DNA of 33,390 nt, from NCBI GenBank assembly GCA_018882965.1, contig VEQY01000039.1:1-33390 (forward strand), in the 5' to 3' direction. Position 1 is the stretch's first letter; each line of letters begins with the position of its first letter. The position numbers and the translations under genes are program-made. Origin of the DNA: Mycobacterium sp. GTDB lineage: Bacteria > Actinomycetota > Actinomycetes > Mycobacteriales > Mycobacteriaceae. Of this stretch, positions 17,597-27,706 are shown piece by piece. The notes under the pieces were generated by a model. The model saw only the letters and a program-made list of their open reading frames with translations. It was not told the DNA's origin and ran no database searches.

Positions 17597-19569
17597 TCGG
17601 CCGACGGCGTGCGCAACCGGGCCAGGGCCTCGCGCACGAGGCCGGTATCGGTGGTCGCCCAGAACGGCGGCAGCGAGGCCCGCAGGTAGCCCGCATAGCG
17701 CGCGGTCGCCAGCCGGGAATCCAGGACAGCGACCACGCCGCGGTCGGTGGGCTGGCGCAGCAGCCGTCCGGCGCCCTGTGCGAGCAGCAGCGCGGCGTGG
17801 CCGGCGGCGACCTCCAGGAAGCCGTTGCCGCCTCTCGCGGATACCGCGCGTTGGCGCGCCGCCAGCAGCGGGTTGTCGGGCCGGGGAAACGGGATGCGGT
17901 CGATGATGACCAGCGACAGCGAGGGTCCCGGCACGTCGACCCCCTGCCACAGCGACAGCGTCCCGAATAGGGAGGTCTGCGGGTCGGCGGCGAACCGCTC
18001 GACCAGGGCGGCGGTCCCGTCCTCGCCCTGGCAGAGCACCGGGGTGTCCAGGCGCTCCCGCATCTGATCGGCAGCGTCCCGCGCGGCCCGCATCGACGAG
18101 AACAGGCCCAGGGTGCGCCCGCCGCACGCGTCGATCAGACCGGCGATCTCCTCGAAGGTTTCCGGCGCGGCGACGCCGTCACGCCCCGGCGGGGGCAGGT
18201 GCGCCGCGACGTAGAGGATCCCGGCCCGGGCGTGGTCGAACGGCGAGCCGACGTCCAACCCGCGCCAGTCCGGTCCGCCGCTCAGACCCCAGCTCTGGGC
18301 CAGCGCGTCGAACGACCCGCCGGCTTTGAGGGTGGCCGAGGTCAAGACGGCGGTCTTGGTGCCGAAGAGCCCGCCGCCCAGCAGCTCGGCGACCGACAGC
18401 GGCGCAACCCGCAGCACCGGCCCGCGCTGGTCCTCGTGATCGAGCCACACCACCTCGGTCCGGTCGGGGATCGGCGGGGCGAACGATTCCAGCACGCGGG
18501 TGCAGGTGTCGGCGACGTCGGCGAGCGCGACGATCGTCTCGGCCCGCCGCGCGGCGGCGTTGGGGTCCGCCGGTGCGGGGTCGATGGCCGAGCGCGCGGC
18601 GCCGGCGGCATCGCGCAACCCGGCCAGGGACGCCGCCAGCGCGGTGTCGAGGCAGTCGATCTGGCGCGGCGGCGCCTCGCGCAGCAGGCCGCTGACCGCC
18701 GCCACCGCCTCGTCGAGCCGCTGGGCGGGCTCGGGGCCGGCCAGCCGGGCGGCGCGGCGCGCGACGGACTCCAGCGCGCCGGGTGCCACCTCGCCGGTCG
18801 CCACCGAGGTCACCCGGTCGACCAACTCGTGCGCCTCGTCGATGACGAGGTACTCGTGCTCGGGCAGCACCGCGGAGTCGGCGACGGCGTCGATCGCCAG
18901 CAGCGCGTGGTTGGTGACGACGATGTCGGCCTGGCCGGCCTCGGCGCGCGCCGTCTCAGCGAAGCAGTCGGTGCTGAACGGGCAGCGCGCCGGTCCCAGG
19001 CATTCCCGCGCCGAGACGCTGACCTGGGACCAGACCCGGTCGGCGACACCGGGACGTAGTTCGTCGCGATCGCCGGTGCTCGTCGAGGACGCCCACACCG
19101 TCAGCCGCTGCAGGTCGCGGCCCAGGGCGCTGACCGGCTGCGGGTCGAAGAGCTCCTCGGTCTCGCCCTCGTCTGTCTGCGCCGCATCCCCGGCGTGAAT
19201 CTTGTTGCGGCACAGGTAGTTCTGGCGGCCCTTGAGTAGCGCGAAGCGTGGCGGTCGGGGCAGCACCTCGGCGAGGGCGTCGGTGATCCGGGGTAGGTCG
19301 CGGTCAACGAGCTGGCGCTGCAGGGCGATCGTCGCGGTGGACACCACCACCGGTGACTCGTCTTCCAGCGCCCGCGCGATCGCCGGCACCAGGTAGGCCA
19401 GCGACTTACCGGTCCCGGTGCCGGCCTGCACGGCCAGGTGCTCGCCGCTGTCGAATGCCTGCGCGACCGCCTCGGCCATCTCCTGTTGCCCGGGCCGCGG
19501 CGCCCCGCCGACGGCCGCGGTCGCCAGCCCGAGCAGTTCGGCCAGCCCGGGGATCGGCCGGTCGGTCAT
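17593..19569 (-). CDS. dinG: ATP-dependent DNA helicase, DinG/XPD family
   Basis: The 658-aa SF2 5'-3' helicase is predicted to carry an Fe-S cluster. The Q-like motif is RPGQQEMAEAV. Walker A is GTGTGKS at 50-56 and the DEAH box is at 244-247. Four cysteines are spaced for the cluster (C120, C190, C196, C202, in ECLGPARCPFSTDC). Motif V/VI regions are LWQGVDVPGPSLSLVIIDR and QGAGRLLRQ. It probably resolves unusual DNA structures or R-loops in repair. The ATG overlaps the pncB stop as ATGA, giving a pncB-dinG operon as in M. tuberculosis (Rv1330c-Rv1329c). Length is close to the recalled M. tuberculosis protein (664 aa). Confidence 0.95.
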   Translation of the reverse strand: MTDRPIPGLAELLGLATAAVGGAPRPGQQEMAEAVAQAFDSGEHLAVQAGTGTGKSLAYLVPAIARALEDESPVVVSTATIALQRQLVDRDLPRITDALAEVLPRPPRFALLKGRQNYLCRNKIHAGDAAQTDEGETEELFDPQPVSALGRDLQRLTVWASSTSTGDRDELRPGVADRVWSQVSVSARECLGPARCPFSTDCFAETARAEAGQADIVVTNHALLAIDAVADSAVLPEHEYLVIDEAHELVDRVTSVATGEVAPGALESVARRAARLAGPEPAQRLDEAVAAVSGLLREAPPRQIDCLDTALAASLAGLRDAAGAARSAIDPAPADPNAAARRAETIVALADVADTCTRVLESFAPPIPDRTEVVWLDHEDQRGPVLRVAPLSVAELLGGGLFGTKTAVLTSATLKAGGSFDALAQSWGLSGGPDWRGLDVGSPFDHARAGILYVAAHLPPPGRDGVAAPETFEEIAGLIDACGGRTLGLFSSMRAARDAADQMRERLDTPVLCQGEDGTAALVERFAADPQTSLFGTLSLWQGVDVPGPSLSLVIIDRIPFPRPDNPLLAARQRAVSARGGNGFLEVAAGHAALLLAQGAGRLLRQPTDRGVVAVLDSRLATARYAGYLRASLPPFWATTDTGLVREALARLRTPSAD

Positions 19570-20894
19570 CGCGCCGGCATCTGGCGGGTGGGGATGGCCG
19601 GTTCGCCGCGAGACAGGGCCAGGCCCGCCCAGGGCAGACTGCCCAGTCCGCGGGCCACCCGATCCCGCGCGGCATCGAGGCCCGGCTGGGAGACGGGTTC
19701 ACCCGCGCGCACCAGGGAGGTGGTGACCCGCCGCGCCCCGCCGGTGGCCGGCGGCGCCGCGGCGACCGGGTGGACCACCTCCTCGAGCAGGGTTCCCGAC
19801 GCGTCGGCGATCCTCGTCGCGGCTTTTCGGCCGCCGTGGGATTCCTTGCTGCTGCTGCGTTTGCGCACCGGGACGCCGTCCACCTCGACAAGCTTGTAGA
19901 CCATGCCCGCGGTCGGTGCGCCGGATCCGGTGACCACCGAGGTCCCGACCCCGTAGGAGTCGACGGCCTCGGCGCGCAGTGCGGCGATCGCGTACTCGTC
20001 GAGGTCGCCGGACACCACGATGCGGGTCGCGGTCGCGCCCAGTCCGTCGAGTTGGTCACGCACCTGGCGAACCAGGACCCCCAGGTCGCCGGAGTCGATG
20101 CGGACCGCGCCCAGACCGCTGCCCGCCACCGCGATCGCGTTGGCGACCCCGCGTCGCACGTCGAAGGTATCGACCAGGAGTGTGGTGTCGACCCCCAGTT
20201 CGGCGATCTGTGCCTCGAATGCGGCCCGCTCCCAGTCGTCGCAGTCAGACGCACCCCGCGGTCCGCTGTCGTCGCCGGAGTAGAGCAGCGTGAAGGCGTG
20301 GGCGGAGGTGCCCAGCACCGGGACGCCCCAGCGGCGGCCGGCCTCGAGGTTGGAGGTTCCGCTGAAGCCGGCGATGTAGGCGGCGCGAGCGGCCGCCACC
20401 GCCGCCTGCTCGTGGGTGCGCCGCGACCCCATCTCGATCAGGGGGCGGCCCCCGGCTGCGCTGACCATCCGGGCCGCCGCGGATGCCACCGCGCTGTCGT
20501 GGTTGAGAATTGACAGCGCCAGCGTCTCGAGCACGACGCACTCGGCGAAGGTCCCGGTCACCGAGAGCACCGGGGAACCCGGGAAGTACAGCTCACCCTC
20601 GGGGTAGCCGTCGATGTCACCGGCGAAGCGGAAGCCGCGCAGGTACTCGACGGTGTCGGCGCTGAGGAACTCGGCCACCGAGGCCAGCGCGGGCTGGTCG
20701 AAAACGAAGTCGCCCAACGCTTCCACCAATCGCGCCGTCCCGGCGACCACGCCGTAGCGGCGTCCCTCCGGAAGCCGCCGGGCGAAGACCTCGAAGGTGG
20801 TGCGCCGGTGTGCGGAGCCGTCACGCAGCGCTGCGGAGAGCATGGTCAGCTCGTACTTGTCGGTCAGCAGCGCCGGCGACGCGTCCCCTGCCAC
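19566..20894 (-). CDS. pncB1: Nicotinate phosphoribosyltransferase
   Basis: This is the first step of NAD salvage: nicotinate + PRPP + ATP to nicotinate mononucleotide. The 442-aa protein has LLTDKYELTMLSAALRDG at the N-terminus, FEVFARRLPEGRRYGVVAG, the GSRRTHEQAA segment, GTSAHAF with the likely catalytic/phosphorylated H199, and the PRPP/nicotinate-site VRIDSGDLG and VVSGDLDE. The GTG start at 20894 is preceded by TACCGT seven bases upstream. dinG follows with a 4-bp overlap. The number 1 in the symbol is by synteny with Rv1330c. Confidence 0.93.
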   Translation of the reverse strand: MAGDASPALLTDKYELTMLSAALRDGSAHRRTTFEVFARRLPEGRRYGVVAGTARLVEALGDFVFDQPALASVAEFLSADTVEYLRGFRFAGDIDGYPEGELYFPGSPVLSVTGTFAECVVLETLALSILNHDSAVASAAARMVSAAGGRPLIEMGSRRTHEQAAVAAARAAYIAGFSGTSNLEAGRRWGVPVLGTSAHAFTLLYSGDDSGPRGASDCDDWERAAFEAQIAELGVDTTLLVDTFDVRRGVANAIAVAGSGLGAVRIDSGDLGVLVRQVRDQLDGLGATATRIVVSGDLDEYAIAALRAEAVDSYGVGTSVVTGSGAPTAGMVYKLVEVDGVPVRKRSSSKESHGGRKAATRIADASGTLLEEVVHPVAAAPPATGGARRVTTSLVRAGEPVSQPGLDAARDRVARGLGSLPWAGLALSRGEPAIPTRQMPAR

Positions 20895-20901
20895 GAGGGC
20901 A

Positions 20902-20907
20902 ACGGTA
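20902..20907 (-). promoter_or_regulatory. Predicted -10 element of pncB-dinG (leaderless)
   Basis: The minus strand reads TACCGT, then seven bases, then GTG at 20894. It is 26 bp from the oppositely oriented clpS -10. Confidence 0.55.
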
Positions 20908-20933
20908 TCGGGTGGGTCGGCCGGTCGGCTCGC

Positions 20934-20939
20934 TATCCT
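20934..20939 (+). promoter_or_regulatory. Predicted -10 element of clpS (leaderless)
   Basis: TATCCT is followed by exactly six bases and then ATG at 20946, with no Shine-Dalgarno. This is a strong leaderless candidate at the head of the long plus-strand gene run. Confidence 0.6.
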
Positions 20940-20945
20940 TAGGCC

Positions 20946-21251
20946 ATGGGCGCGTCATCGGCACCGACTCGGCCGGGTACCAGTGGAGTTCTCGAGGTCA
21001 GCGAACAACAGGTGGTCGACGCCCCGTGGGTGACGATCGTGTGGGACGATCCGGTGAACCTGATGACCTACGTCACCTACATCTTCCAGAAACTGTTCGG
21101 CTACAGCGAGCCGCACGCCACCAAGCTCATGCTCCAGGTGCACAACGAGGGCAAGGCGGTGGTGTCGGCGGGTAGCCGCGAGGCGATGGAGGTCGACGTC
21201 GCCAAACTGCACGCCGCGGGTCTGTGGGCCACCCTGCAGCAGGACCGCTGA
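20946..21251 (+). CDS. clpS: ATP-dependent Clp protease adaptor ClpS
   Basis: ClpS delivers N-degron substrates to ClpC1/ClpP. The 101-aa protein has a flexible N-tail (1-25), then the core [20 protein letters not shown]. The DDPVN residues (D34, D35, N38) and H66 in [11 protein letters not shown] line the N-degron pocket. Length equals the recalled M. tuberculosis protein. It heads the run clpS-DUF2017-S58 peptidase-mec-cysO-cysM. The gap to the next gene is 9 bp. Confidence 0.96.
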   Translation: MGASSAPTRPGTSGVLEVSEQQVVDAPWVTIVWDDPVNLMTYVTYIFQKLFGYSEPHATKLMLQVHNEGKAVVSAGSREAMEVDVAKLHAAGLWATLQQDR

Positions 21252-21260
21252 GAACCGTTC

Positions 21261-21836
21261 GTGCGAAAGTGGAAGCGGGTCGACACCGCCGAGGGTCCCC
21301 GCTTCGTGTCGGCGATGGAGATCCACGAGGCGGCACTGCTGCGGACGATGGCCACCTCGATGGTGGAGATGCTCACCGAACGTCAGTCGGCGGCGCCCTC
21401 CGATCCGCTCGAGCAGATCACCGGAATCCGGACCGGTCACTCGGCGGCGCCCGACGATGCGACGATGCGTCGGTTGCTGCCGGACTTCGTGCACGCGGAC
21501 GCCGCCGGGCAGGAAAGTGAAGACGTCTCCAACAGCGCGCTGCGCAGTCTGCACGAGCCGAAAATCCTGGATGCGAAGATCGCTGCCGCACAACGACTTC
21601 TGCAGACCCTGCCAGAGAGCGCCGGTCGCCTGGAGCTGACGGCCGAGGACGCTGAGGCCTGGATCGCCGCCGTCAACGACATCCGGCTCGCGCTGGGCAC
21701 CATGCTGGGGATCGGGCCGGACGCGCCGGACCGGCTGCCGCCCGGGCACCCGATGGCCGGTCATCTGGACGTCTATCAGTGGCTGACCGTGTTGCAGGAG
21801 TACCTGGTGATCGGTCTGATGGGCAAGGCCCGGTGA
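21261..21836 (+). CDS. DUF2017 conserved protein (Rv1332 type)
   Basis: The 191-aa protein has a GTG start nine bases after clpS. The DUF2017 pattern is visible as FVSAMEIHEAALLRTMATSMVEML, DAEAWIAAVNDIRLALGTMLGI, HPMAGHLDVYQWLTVLQEYLV. It is mostly helical with no signal or TM segment. The function is unknown. The family is typically found next to clpS in actinobacteria, suggesting a role around Clp proteolysis. The stop overlaps the next start as GTGA. Confidence 0.87.
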   Translation: MRKWKRVDTAEGPRFVSAMEIHEAALLRTMATSMVEMLTERQSAAPSDPLEQITGIRTGHSAAPDDATMRRLLPDFVHADAAGQESEDVSNSALRSLHEPKILDAKIAAAQRLLQTLPESAGRLELTAEDAEAWIAAVNDIRLALGTMLGIGPDAPDRLPPGHPMAGHLDVYQWLTVLQEYLVIGLMGKAR

Positions 21837-22903
21837 AAGGCCCGGTGATCGGAGCGATCACCGACGTCGCCGGGATTCTGGTGGGCCATCACCATCGCTG
21901 CGACCCCGATGCGACGACGGCCGACTTCTCCGCGCCGGAGCACCCGGCAGCAGGCAGTGGGTGGGCGTGCGGCACGACCGTCGTGGTGGCACCCCCGGGG
22001 ACGGTCGGGGCGGTGGACATCTGCGGCGGTGCGCCGGGCAGTCGCGAGACCGAACTGCTCGAGGTGTCCAACACCGTCCGCCACGTCGACGCGATCGTGC
22101 TGACCGGCGGCAGCGCGTTCGGCCTGGCCGCCGCCGACGGGGTGATGCGCTGGCTGGAGGAGGGCGGCCGCGGGGTGCGGATGCGGGGCGGGACCGTGCC
22201 CATCGTGCCGGCGGCGGCCATCTTCGACCTCCCGGTCGGGGCGTGGTCGCACCGCCCCGACGCGGAGTTCGGCTACGCCGCCGCAGCGGCCGCCGGGACC
22301 GACGTCGCGGTGGGCAGCGTGGGCGCCGGGACGGGCGCCCGGGCGGGGGCGCTCAAGGGCGGGGTGGGAACCGCGTCGACGACGCTGGAGTCAGGTGTGC
22401 GGGTGGGCGCGATCGCGGTGGTCAACGCCGCCGGAGAGGTATTCGACCCGGCGACCGGGCTGCCCTGGATGGCCGACCTGGTCGCCGAGTTCGGCCTGGC
22501 GGAGCCGCCGCCGGCTCAAGTCGCCGCCTACGCCGCCCGGCGGCGCGACCAGAGCCCTCTGAACACCACCCTCGCGGTGGTCGCCACCGACGCGCTGCTG
22601 AGCAAGGCCGCCTGCCACCGGGTGGCGATCGCCGCCCAGGACGGCCTGGCTCGGGCGATCCGGCCGGCGCACACCCCGCTGGACGGCGACATGGTGTTCG
22701 CCCTGGCCACCGGCGCGATCACGGTGGACCCGGCGGAAAACACCCCGGCGGCGATGTCGCCGGAGACTGCGCTGACCGCCGCGGTGGGGGCGGCGGCGGC
22801 CGATTGTCTGGCGCGTGCTGTGCTGAGCGGAGTGCTCGCCGCTGACCCGGTGGCCGGAATACCGAGCTACCGGGACATGTTGCCTGGAGCATTCCGGAGG
22901 TGA
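21833..22903 (+). CDS. P1-family (S58) self-cleaving peptidase, DmpA/NylC type
   Basis: The 356-aa Ntn-hydrolase family protein is made as a precursor that should cut itself to expose a nucleophile. The predicted cut is N244|T245 in SPLNTTLAVVATDA, as in NylC-type members where Thr after Asn is the nucleophile. Other signatures are ITDVAGILVGHHH, GWACGTTVVVAPPGTVGAVD, GAPGSRETELL, LTGGSAFGLAAADGVMRWL and GALKGGVGTAS. The GTG start overlaps the DUF2017 stop by four bases; an upstream in-frame ATG (21779) would overlap more and adds non-family sequence. The substrate (aminopeptidase or amide hydrolase) is unknown. It corresponds to Rv1333. Confidence 0.9.
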   Translation: MKGPVIGAITDVAGILVGHHHRCDPDATTADFSAPEHPAAGSGWACGTTVVVAPPGTVGAVDICGGAPGSRETELLEVSNTVRHVDAIVLTGGSAFGLAAADGVMRWLEEGGRGVRMRGGTVPIVPAAAIFDLPVGAWSHRPDAEFGYAAAAAAGTDVAVGSVGAGTGARAGALKGGVGTASTTLESGVRVGAIAVVNAAGEVFDPATGLPWMADLVAEFGLAEPPPAQVAAYAARRRDQSPLNTTLAVVATDALLSKAACHRVAIAAQDGLARAIRPAHTPLDGDMVFALATGAITVDPAENTPAAMSPETALTAAVGAAAADCLARAVLSGVLAADPVAGIPSYRDMLPGAFRR

Positions 22904-22916
22904 GGAGGACCGCGCG

Positions 22917-23344
22917 ATGCTGGTGATTCGGGCCGATCTCGTCGAGGCCATGGTCGCCCACGCCCGCCGGGACCACCCCGACGAGGCCTGCGGTCTGCTG
23001 GCCGGGCCGGAGGGCTCCGATCGCCCGGAGCGCCACATCGCCATGGTCAACGCCGAACGATCCCCGACGTTCTACCGGTTCGACCCGGCCGAGCAGCTAC
23101 GGGTATGGCGGGATCTGGAGGCCGCGGGCGAGGCGCCGATCGTCGTCTACCACTCCCACACCGCGACCGAGGCCTACCCCAGTCGCTCCGACGTCGCCTA
23201 TGCAGGCGAACCCGACGCGCACTACGTCCTGATCTCCACCCGCGACCCGGCCGTCGAGGAGGTGCGCAGCTTCCGCATCGTCGACGGGGTGGTGACCGAG
23301 GAGCCGGTCAGCGTCGTGGAGCGCGACGCGGGGACGGTGACCCG

Positions 23345-23348
<4 letters not shown>
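22917..23348 (+). CDS. mec: CysO-cysteine peptidase Mec (JAMM/Mov34)
   Basis: Mec is the zinc isopeptidase that releases cysteine from the CysO-Cys adduct. The 143-aa JAMM protein has Glu23 in DEACGLLAG, H79 and H81 in YHSHTATEAYPS, and D92 in RSDVAYAG, the full HXH-X10-D set. The ATG has a strong AGGAGG at 22903-22908, eight bases upstream. It overlaps cysO by ATGA. The block mec-cysO-cysM is the intact sulfur-carrier-dependent cysteine pathway, held to be resistant to oxidative stress in M. tuberculosis. Confidence 0.96.
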
Positions 23349-24590
<1,242 letters not shown>

Positions 24591-24591
24591 G

Positions 24592-25266
24592 ATGGGCATG
24601 ACCTCCGCCACCGGCCCGCCCGGAACGCCGGCGACGCAGCCGGCGTGGAAGGTCGGCGGCGCGACCGTGCTGTGTTTCGTCGCGCTGCTCTACCTGGTCG
24701 AGATCGTCGACCAGCTCAGCGGGCACGCCCTGGACCGCAACGGGATCCGTCCGCTGGAGACCGACGGGCTGTGGGGTGTGCTGTTCGCGCCGCTGCTGCA
24801 CGCCGACTGGCAGCACCTGCTGGCCAACACCCTTCCGCTGCTGGTGCTGGGTTTCCTGGTGACCCTGGCCGGCCTGGCGCGGTTCGTGTGGGCGACGGCG
24901 ATCATCTGGATTCTCGGCGGGCTGGGCACCTGGCTGATCGGCGACCTCGGCGGCTGCCGGCTGGAGACCAACCACATCGGCGCCTCCGGGCTCATCTTCG
25001 GGTGGCTGACCTTCCTGCTGGTGTTCGGCTGGTTCACCCGCCACCTCTGGCAGATCGTGGTCGGGCTGGTGGTGCTGTTCCTCTACGGCGGGATCCTGTG
25101 GGGCGCGGTCCCGGTGCTCGACGGGTGCGGGGGAGTGTCCTGGCAGGGGCACCTGTGCGGGGCGGTCGCCGGGGTGCTGGCCGCCTACTGGTTGTCGCGC
25201 CCGGAACGGGCGGCGCGCGAGCGGAGTCGCACCGGTTCGGCCGGCCAGCTTCCAGGGATCACGTGA
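24592..25266 (+). CDS. Rhomboid-family intramembrane serine protease
   Basis: The 224-aa protein has about six TM helices (24-40, 64-95, 98-120, 127-148, 152-172, 184-202). The catalytic dyad is Ser132 in [11 protein letters not shown] and His187 in [11 protein letters not shown]. The L1/TM2 signature is [20 protein letters not shown]. The first ATG (24592) is used because the MGMT N-terminus matches the recalled Rv1337; ATG 24598 is possible. Substrates in mycobacteria are not known. It is co-transcribed between cysM (1-bp gap) and murI (GTGA overlap). Confidence 0.93.
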   Translation: MGMTSATGPPGTPATQPAWKVGGATVLCFVALLYLVEIVDQLSGHALDRNGIRPLETDGLWGVLFAPLLHADWQHLLANTLPLLVLGFLVTLAGLARFVWATAIIWILGGLGTWLIGDLGGCRLETNHIGASGLIFGWLTFLLVFGWFTRHLWQIVVGLVVLFLYGGILWGAVPVLDGCGGVSWQGHLCGAVAGVLAAYWLSRPERAARERSRTGSAGQLPGIT

Positions 25267-26102
25267 GCGTGCCGGGCCCCGACGCACCGATCGGCGTGTT
25301 CGATTCCGGTGTGGGCGGGCTGACGGTGGCCCGCTCGATCATCGACCAACTTCCCGACGAGCACCTGATCTACGTGGGGGACACCGCGCACGGGCCGTAC
25401 GGTCCGTTGAGCATTCCCGAGGTGCGCGCCCATGCCCTGGCCATCGGCGACGATCTCGTCGGCCGCGGAGTCAAGGCGTTGGTGATCGCCTGCAACACCG
25501 CGTCGGCGGCCTGCCTGCGCGACGCCCGGGAGCGCTACGACGTTCCGGTCGTCGAGGTCATCCTGCCCGCGGTGCGGCGCGCGGTGGCGGCCACCCGAAG
25601 CGGGCGGATCGGGGTGATCGGCACCGAGGCGACCATCTCGTCGGGCGCCTACTCCGACGCCTTCGCCGCCGCACCCGACATCGAGGTCACCGCGGTGGCC
25701 TGCCCGCGGTTCGTCGACTTCGTCGAGCGGGGGGTGACCAGCGGCCGGCAGGTGCTGGGCCTGGCCGAGGGGTACCTCGAGCCGCTGCAGCGCGCCGGGG
25801 TCGACACCCTGGTGCTGGGGTGCACGCATTACCCGCTGCTGTCCGGGGTGATCCAGCTGGCCGTCGGGGATTCGGTGACCCTGGTGTCCAGCGCGGAGGA
25901 GACCGCCAAGGAACTGCTGCGGGTGCTCACCGAGCACGACCTGCTGCGCGCGCACCCCGAAACGGGCGGCGCGGCGGCCCGCCGGGTCTTCGAGGCGACA
26001 GGCGACCCGGCGGCGTTTACCGGGTTGGCGGCGCGGTTCCTGGGCCCGGTGATCACCGGTGTGGCCCCGTCGGGGCGCCAGGTCAGCGTGCCGAACTCCT
26101 GA
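25263..26102 (+). CDS. murI: Glutamate racemase
   Basis: MurI makes D-glutamate for peptidoglycan and is a cytoplasmic, cofactor-independent racemase. The 279-aa protein has the two catalytic cysteines C77 (VIACNTAS) and C187 (LGCTHYPLL), plus D14 in [11 protein letters not shown] and [12 protein letters not shown]. The GTG at 25263 overlaps the rhomboid stop by four bases. GTG at 25269 is the next choice. The open frame runs far upstream through the rhomboid gene but has no family sequence there. Confidence 0.96.
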   Translation: MSVPGPDAPIGVFDSGVGGLTVARSIIDQLPDEHLIYVGDTAHGPYGPLSIPEVRAHALAIGDDLVGRGVKALVIACNTASAACLRDARERYDVPVVEVILPAVRRAVAATRSGRIGVIGTEATISSGAYSDAFAAAPDIEVTAVACPRFVDFVERGVTSGRQVLGLAEGYLEPLQRAGVDTLVLGCTHYPLLSGVIQLAVGDSVTLVSSAEETAKELLRVLTEHDLLRAHPETGGAAARRVFEATGDPAAFTGLAARFLGPVITGVAPSGRQVSVPNS

Positions 26103-26134
26103 CCGCGGCCGCCTCGGCGTGGCAAGCTGATGTG

Positions 26135-26902
26135 GTGCAGGTCACCATCCTGGGCTGCTCGGGGAGCGTCGTCGGGCCGGATTCGCCGGCGTCGGGCTAC
26201 CTGCTGTCCGCGCCGGACACCCCGCCGCTGGTGGTGGACTTCGGCGGTGGGGTGCTGGGGGCGCTGCAGCGCTACGCCGACCCCAACGAGGTGCACATTC
26301 TGCTGTCGCACCTGCACGCCGATCACTGCCTGGACCTGCCCGGCCTGTTCGTGTGGCGCCGCTACCATCCCGTGCCGGCGACCAAGCGCGGCATGATGTT
26401 CGGCCCGAGCGACACCTGGGCGCGCCTGGCGGCCGCCTCCTCGCCGCTGGGCGGGGAACTGGACGACTTCTCCGACATCTTCGACCTCGGGCACTGGGTC
26501 GACGGCGAGCCGGTCCGGGTCGGCGCGCTGAGCGTGCTGCCCCGGCTGGTCAACCACCCCACTGAGTCCTACGGGCTGCGGATCACCGACGCGGCCGGCG
26601 CGACCCTGGTCTACAGCGGGGACACCGGGTATTGCGAGTCGCTGGTCGAACTGGCCAGCGGCGCGGACGCCTTCCTGTGCGAGGCGTCGTGGACTGATTC
26701 TCCCGACCGGCCCCCGCATCTGCACCTGTCCGGCACGGAGGCCGGCCGGGTCGCCACGCGCGCCCGCGTCGGCGAGCTGCTGCTGACCCACATCCCGCCG
26801 TGGACGTCGCGCGAGGACGTGATCAGCGAGGCCAAGGCCGAGTTCGACGGACCGGTGCGGGCGGTGCTGCCCGGGGAGTGCATCGAGGTCCGCCGCAGCT
26901 GA
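26135..26902 (+). CDS. MBL-fold cyclic-nucleotide phosphodiesterase (Rv1339 type)
   Basis: The 255-aa protein begins VTILGCSGSVVGPDSPASGYL. Metal ligands are H59, H61, D63 and H64 in SHLHADHCLDL, with later ligands in HPTES, YSGDTGYC and LLTHIPPWTS. The M. tuberculosis homologue Rv1339 has been reported to lower cAMP as an atypical phosphodiesterase, so the same role is likely. I chose GTG 26135 because CAAGCT sits exactly six bases upstream, an imperfect leaderless -10. The adjacent in-frame GTG at 26132 is equally possible. It lies 32 bp after murI and 24 bp before rph. Confidence 0.9.
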   Translation: MQVTILGCSGSVVGPDSPASGYLLSAPDTPPLVVDFGGGVLGALQRYADPNEVHILLSHLHADHCLDLPGLFVWRRYHPVPATKRGMMFGPSDTWARLAAASSPLGGELDDFSDIFDLGHWVDGEPVRVGALSVLPRLVNHPTESYGLRITDAAGATLVYSGDTGYCESLVELASGADAFLCEASWTDSPDRPPHLHLSGTEAGRVATRARVGELLLTHIPPWTSREDVISEAKAEFDGPVRAVLPGECIEVRRS

Positions 26903-26914
26903 GTTCCCGCGGGA

Positions 26915-26920
26915 TAGGGT
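26915..26920 (+). promoter_or_regulatory. Predicted -10 element of rph (leaderless, internal to the gene run)
   Basis: TAGGGT is followed by six bases and then GTG at 26927. This favours GTG 26927 over TTG 26921 as the start and implies a promoter inside the long plus-strand cluster. Confidence 0.5.
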
Positions 26921-26926
26921 TTGCGG

Positions 26927-27706
26927 GTGCCTCAACGACAGGACGGCCGCGAGGACGACGAACTGCGGCCGGTGGCGATCACCCGCGGGTTCACCTCCCA
27001 CCCCGCCGGCTCGGTGCTCATCACCTGCGGTGAGACCCGGGTGATGTGCACCGCCAGCGTCACCGAGGGGGTGCCGCGCTGGCGCAAGGGTTCCGGGCTG
27101 GGGTGGCTGACCGCCGAGTACGCGATGCTGCCCGCCGCAACCCACACCCGCAGCGACCGCGAATCGGTCAAGGGTCGGCTGGGAGGGCGCACCCAGGAGA
27201 TCAGCCGGCTGGTCGGGCGGTCCCTGCGGGCCTGCATCGACCTCGCCGCGCTGGGGGAGAACACCATCGCCATCGACTGCGACGTGCTGCAGGCCGACGG
27301 GGGGACCCGCACCGCCGCGATCACCGGGGCCTACGTCGCGCTCTGCGACGCGGTGACCTACCTGGCCGCCGGCGGCAAGCTCACCGACCCGCGTCCGGTG
27401 TCGTGCGCGATCGCCGCGGTCAGCGTCGGCGTGGTGGACGGGCGGGTGCGTGTCGACCTGCCCTACGAGGAGGACGCGCGTGCCGAGGTGGACATGAACG
27501 TGGTGGCCACCGACACCGGAACGCTGGTGGAGATCCAGGGCACTGGCGAGGGGGCGACCTTCCCCCGCTCCACCCTGGACAAGATGCTCGACGCCGCGCT
27601 CGCCTCATGCGAGACCCTGTTCGCGGTGCAGCGCGACGCGCTGGCGCTGCCCTACCCGGGCGTACTGCCGGAGGGACCGCCGCCGAAGAAGGCGTTCGGG
27701 TCCTGA
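26927..27706 (+). CDS. rph: Ribonuclease PH
   Basis: This phosphorolytic 3'-5' exoribonuclease trims tRNA and other RNA 3' ends. The 259-aa protein equals the recalled length of M. tuberculosis RphA. Signatures are [70 protein letters not shown] (read as shorter pieces), [41 protein letters not shown] and [15 protein letters not shown]. Start codon GTG was chosen from the -10 spacing. rdgB is immediately downstream, overlapping at the stop. Confidence 0.95.
   Translation: MPQRQDGREDDELRPVAITRGFTSHPAGSVLITCGETRVMCTASVTEGVPRWRKGSGLGWLTAEYAMLPAATHTRSDRESVKGRLGGRTQEISRLVGRSLRACIDLAALGENTIAIDCDVLQADGGTRTAAITGAYVALCDAVTYLAAGGKLTDPRPVSCAIAAVSVGVVDGRVRVDLPYEEDARAEVDMNVVATDTGTLVEIQGTGEGATFPRSTLDKMLDAALASCETLFAVQRDALALPYPGVLPEGPPPKKAFGS

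Noticed and set aside
17593..20894. Frameshift or fusion between dinG and pncB
   Set aside because: Both proteins are full length with normal motifs; the ATGA overlap is ordinary coupling.
24645..25262. Open frame extending murI through the rhomboid gene
   Set aside because: It has no glutamate racemase sequence; it is a high-GC shadow of the rhomboid frame.
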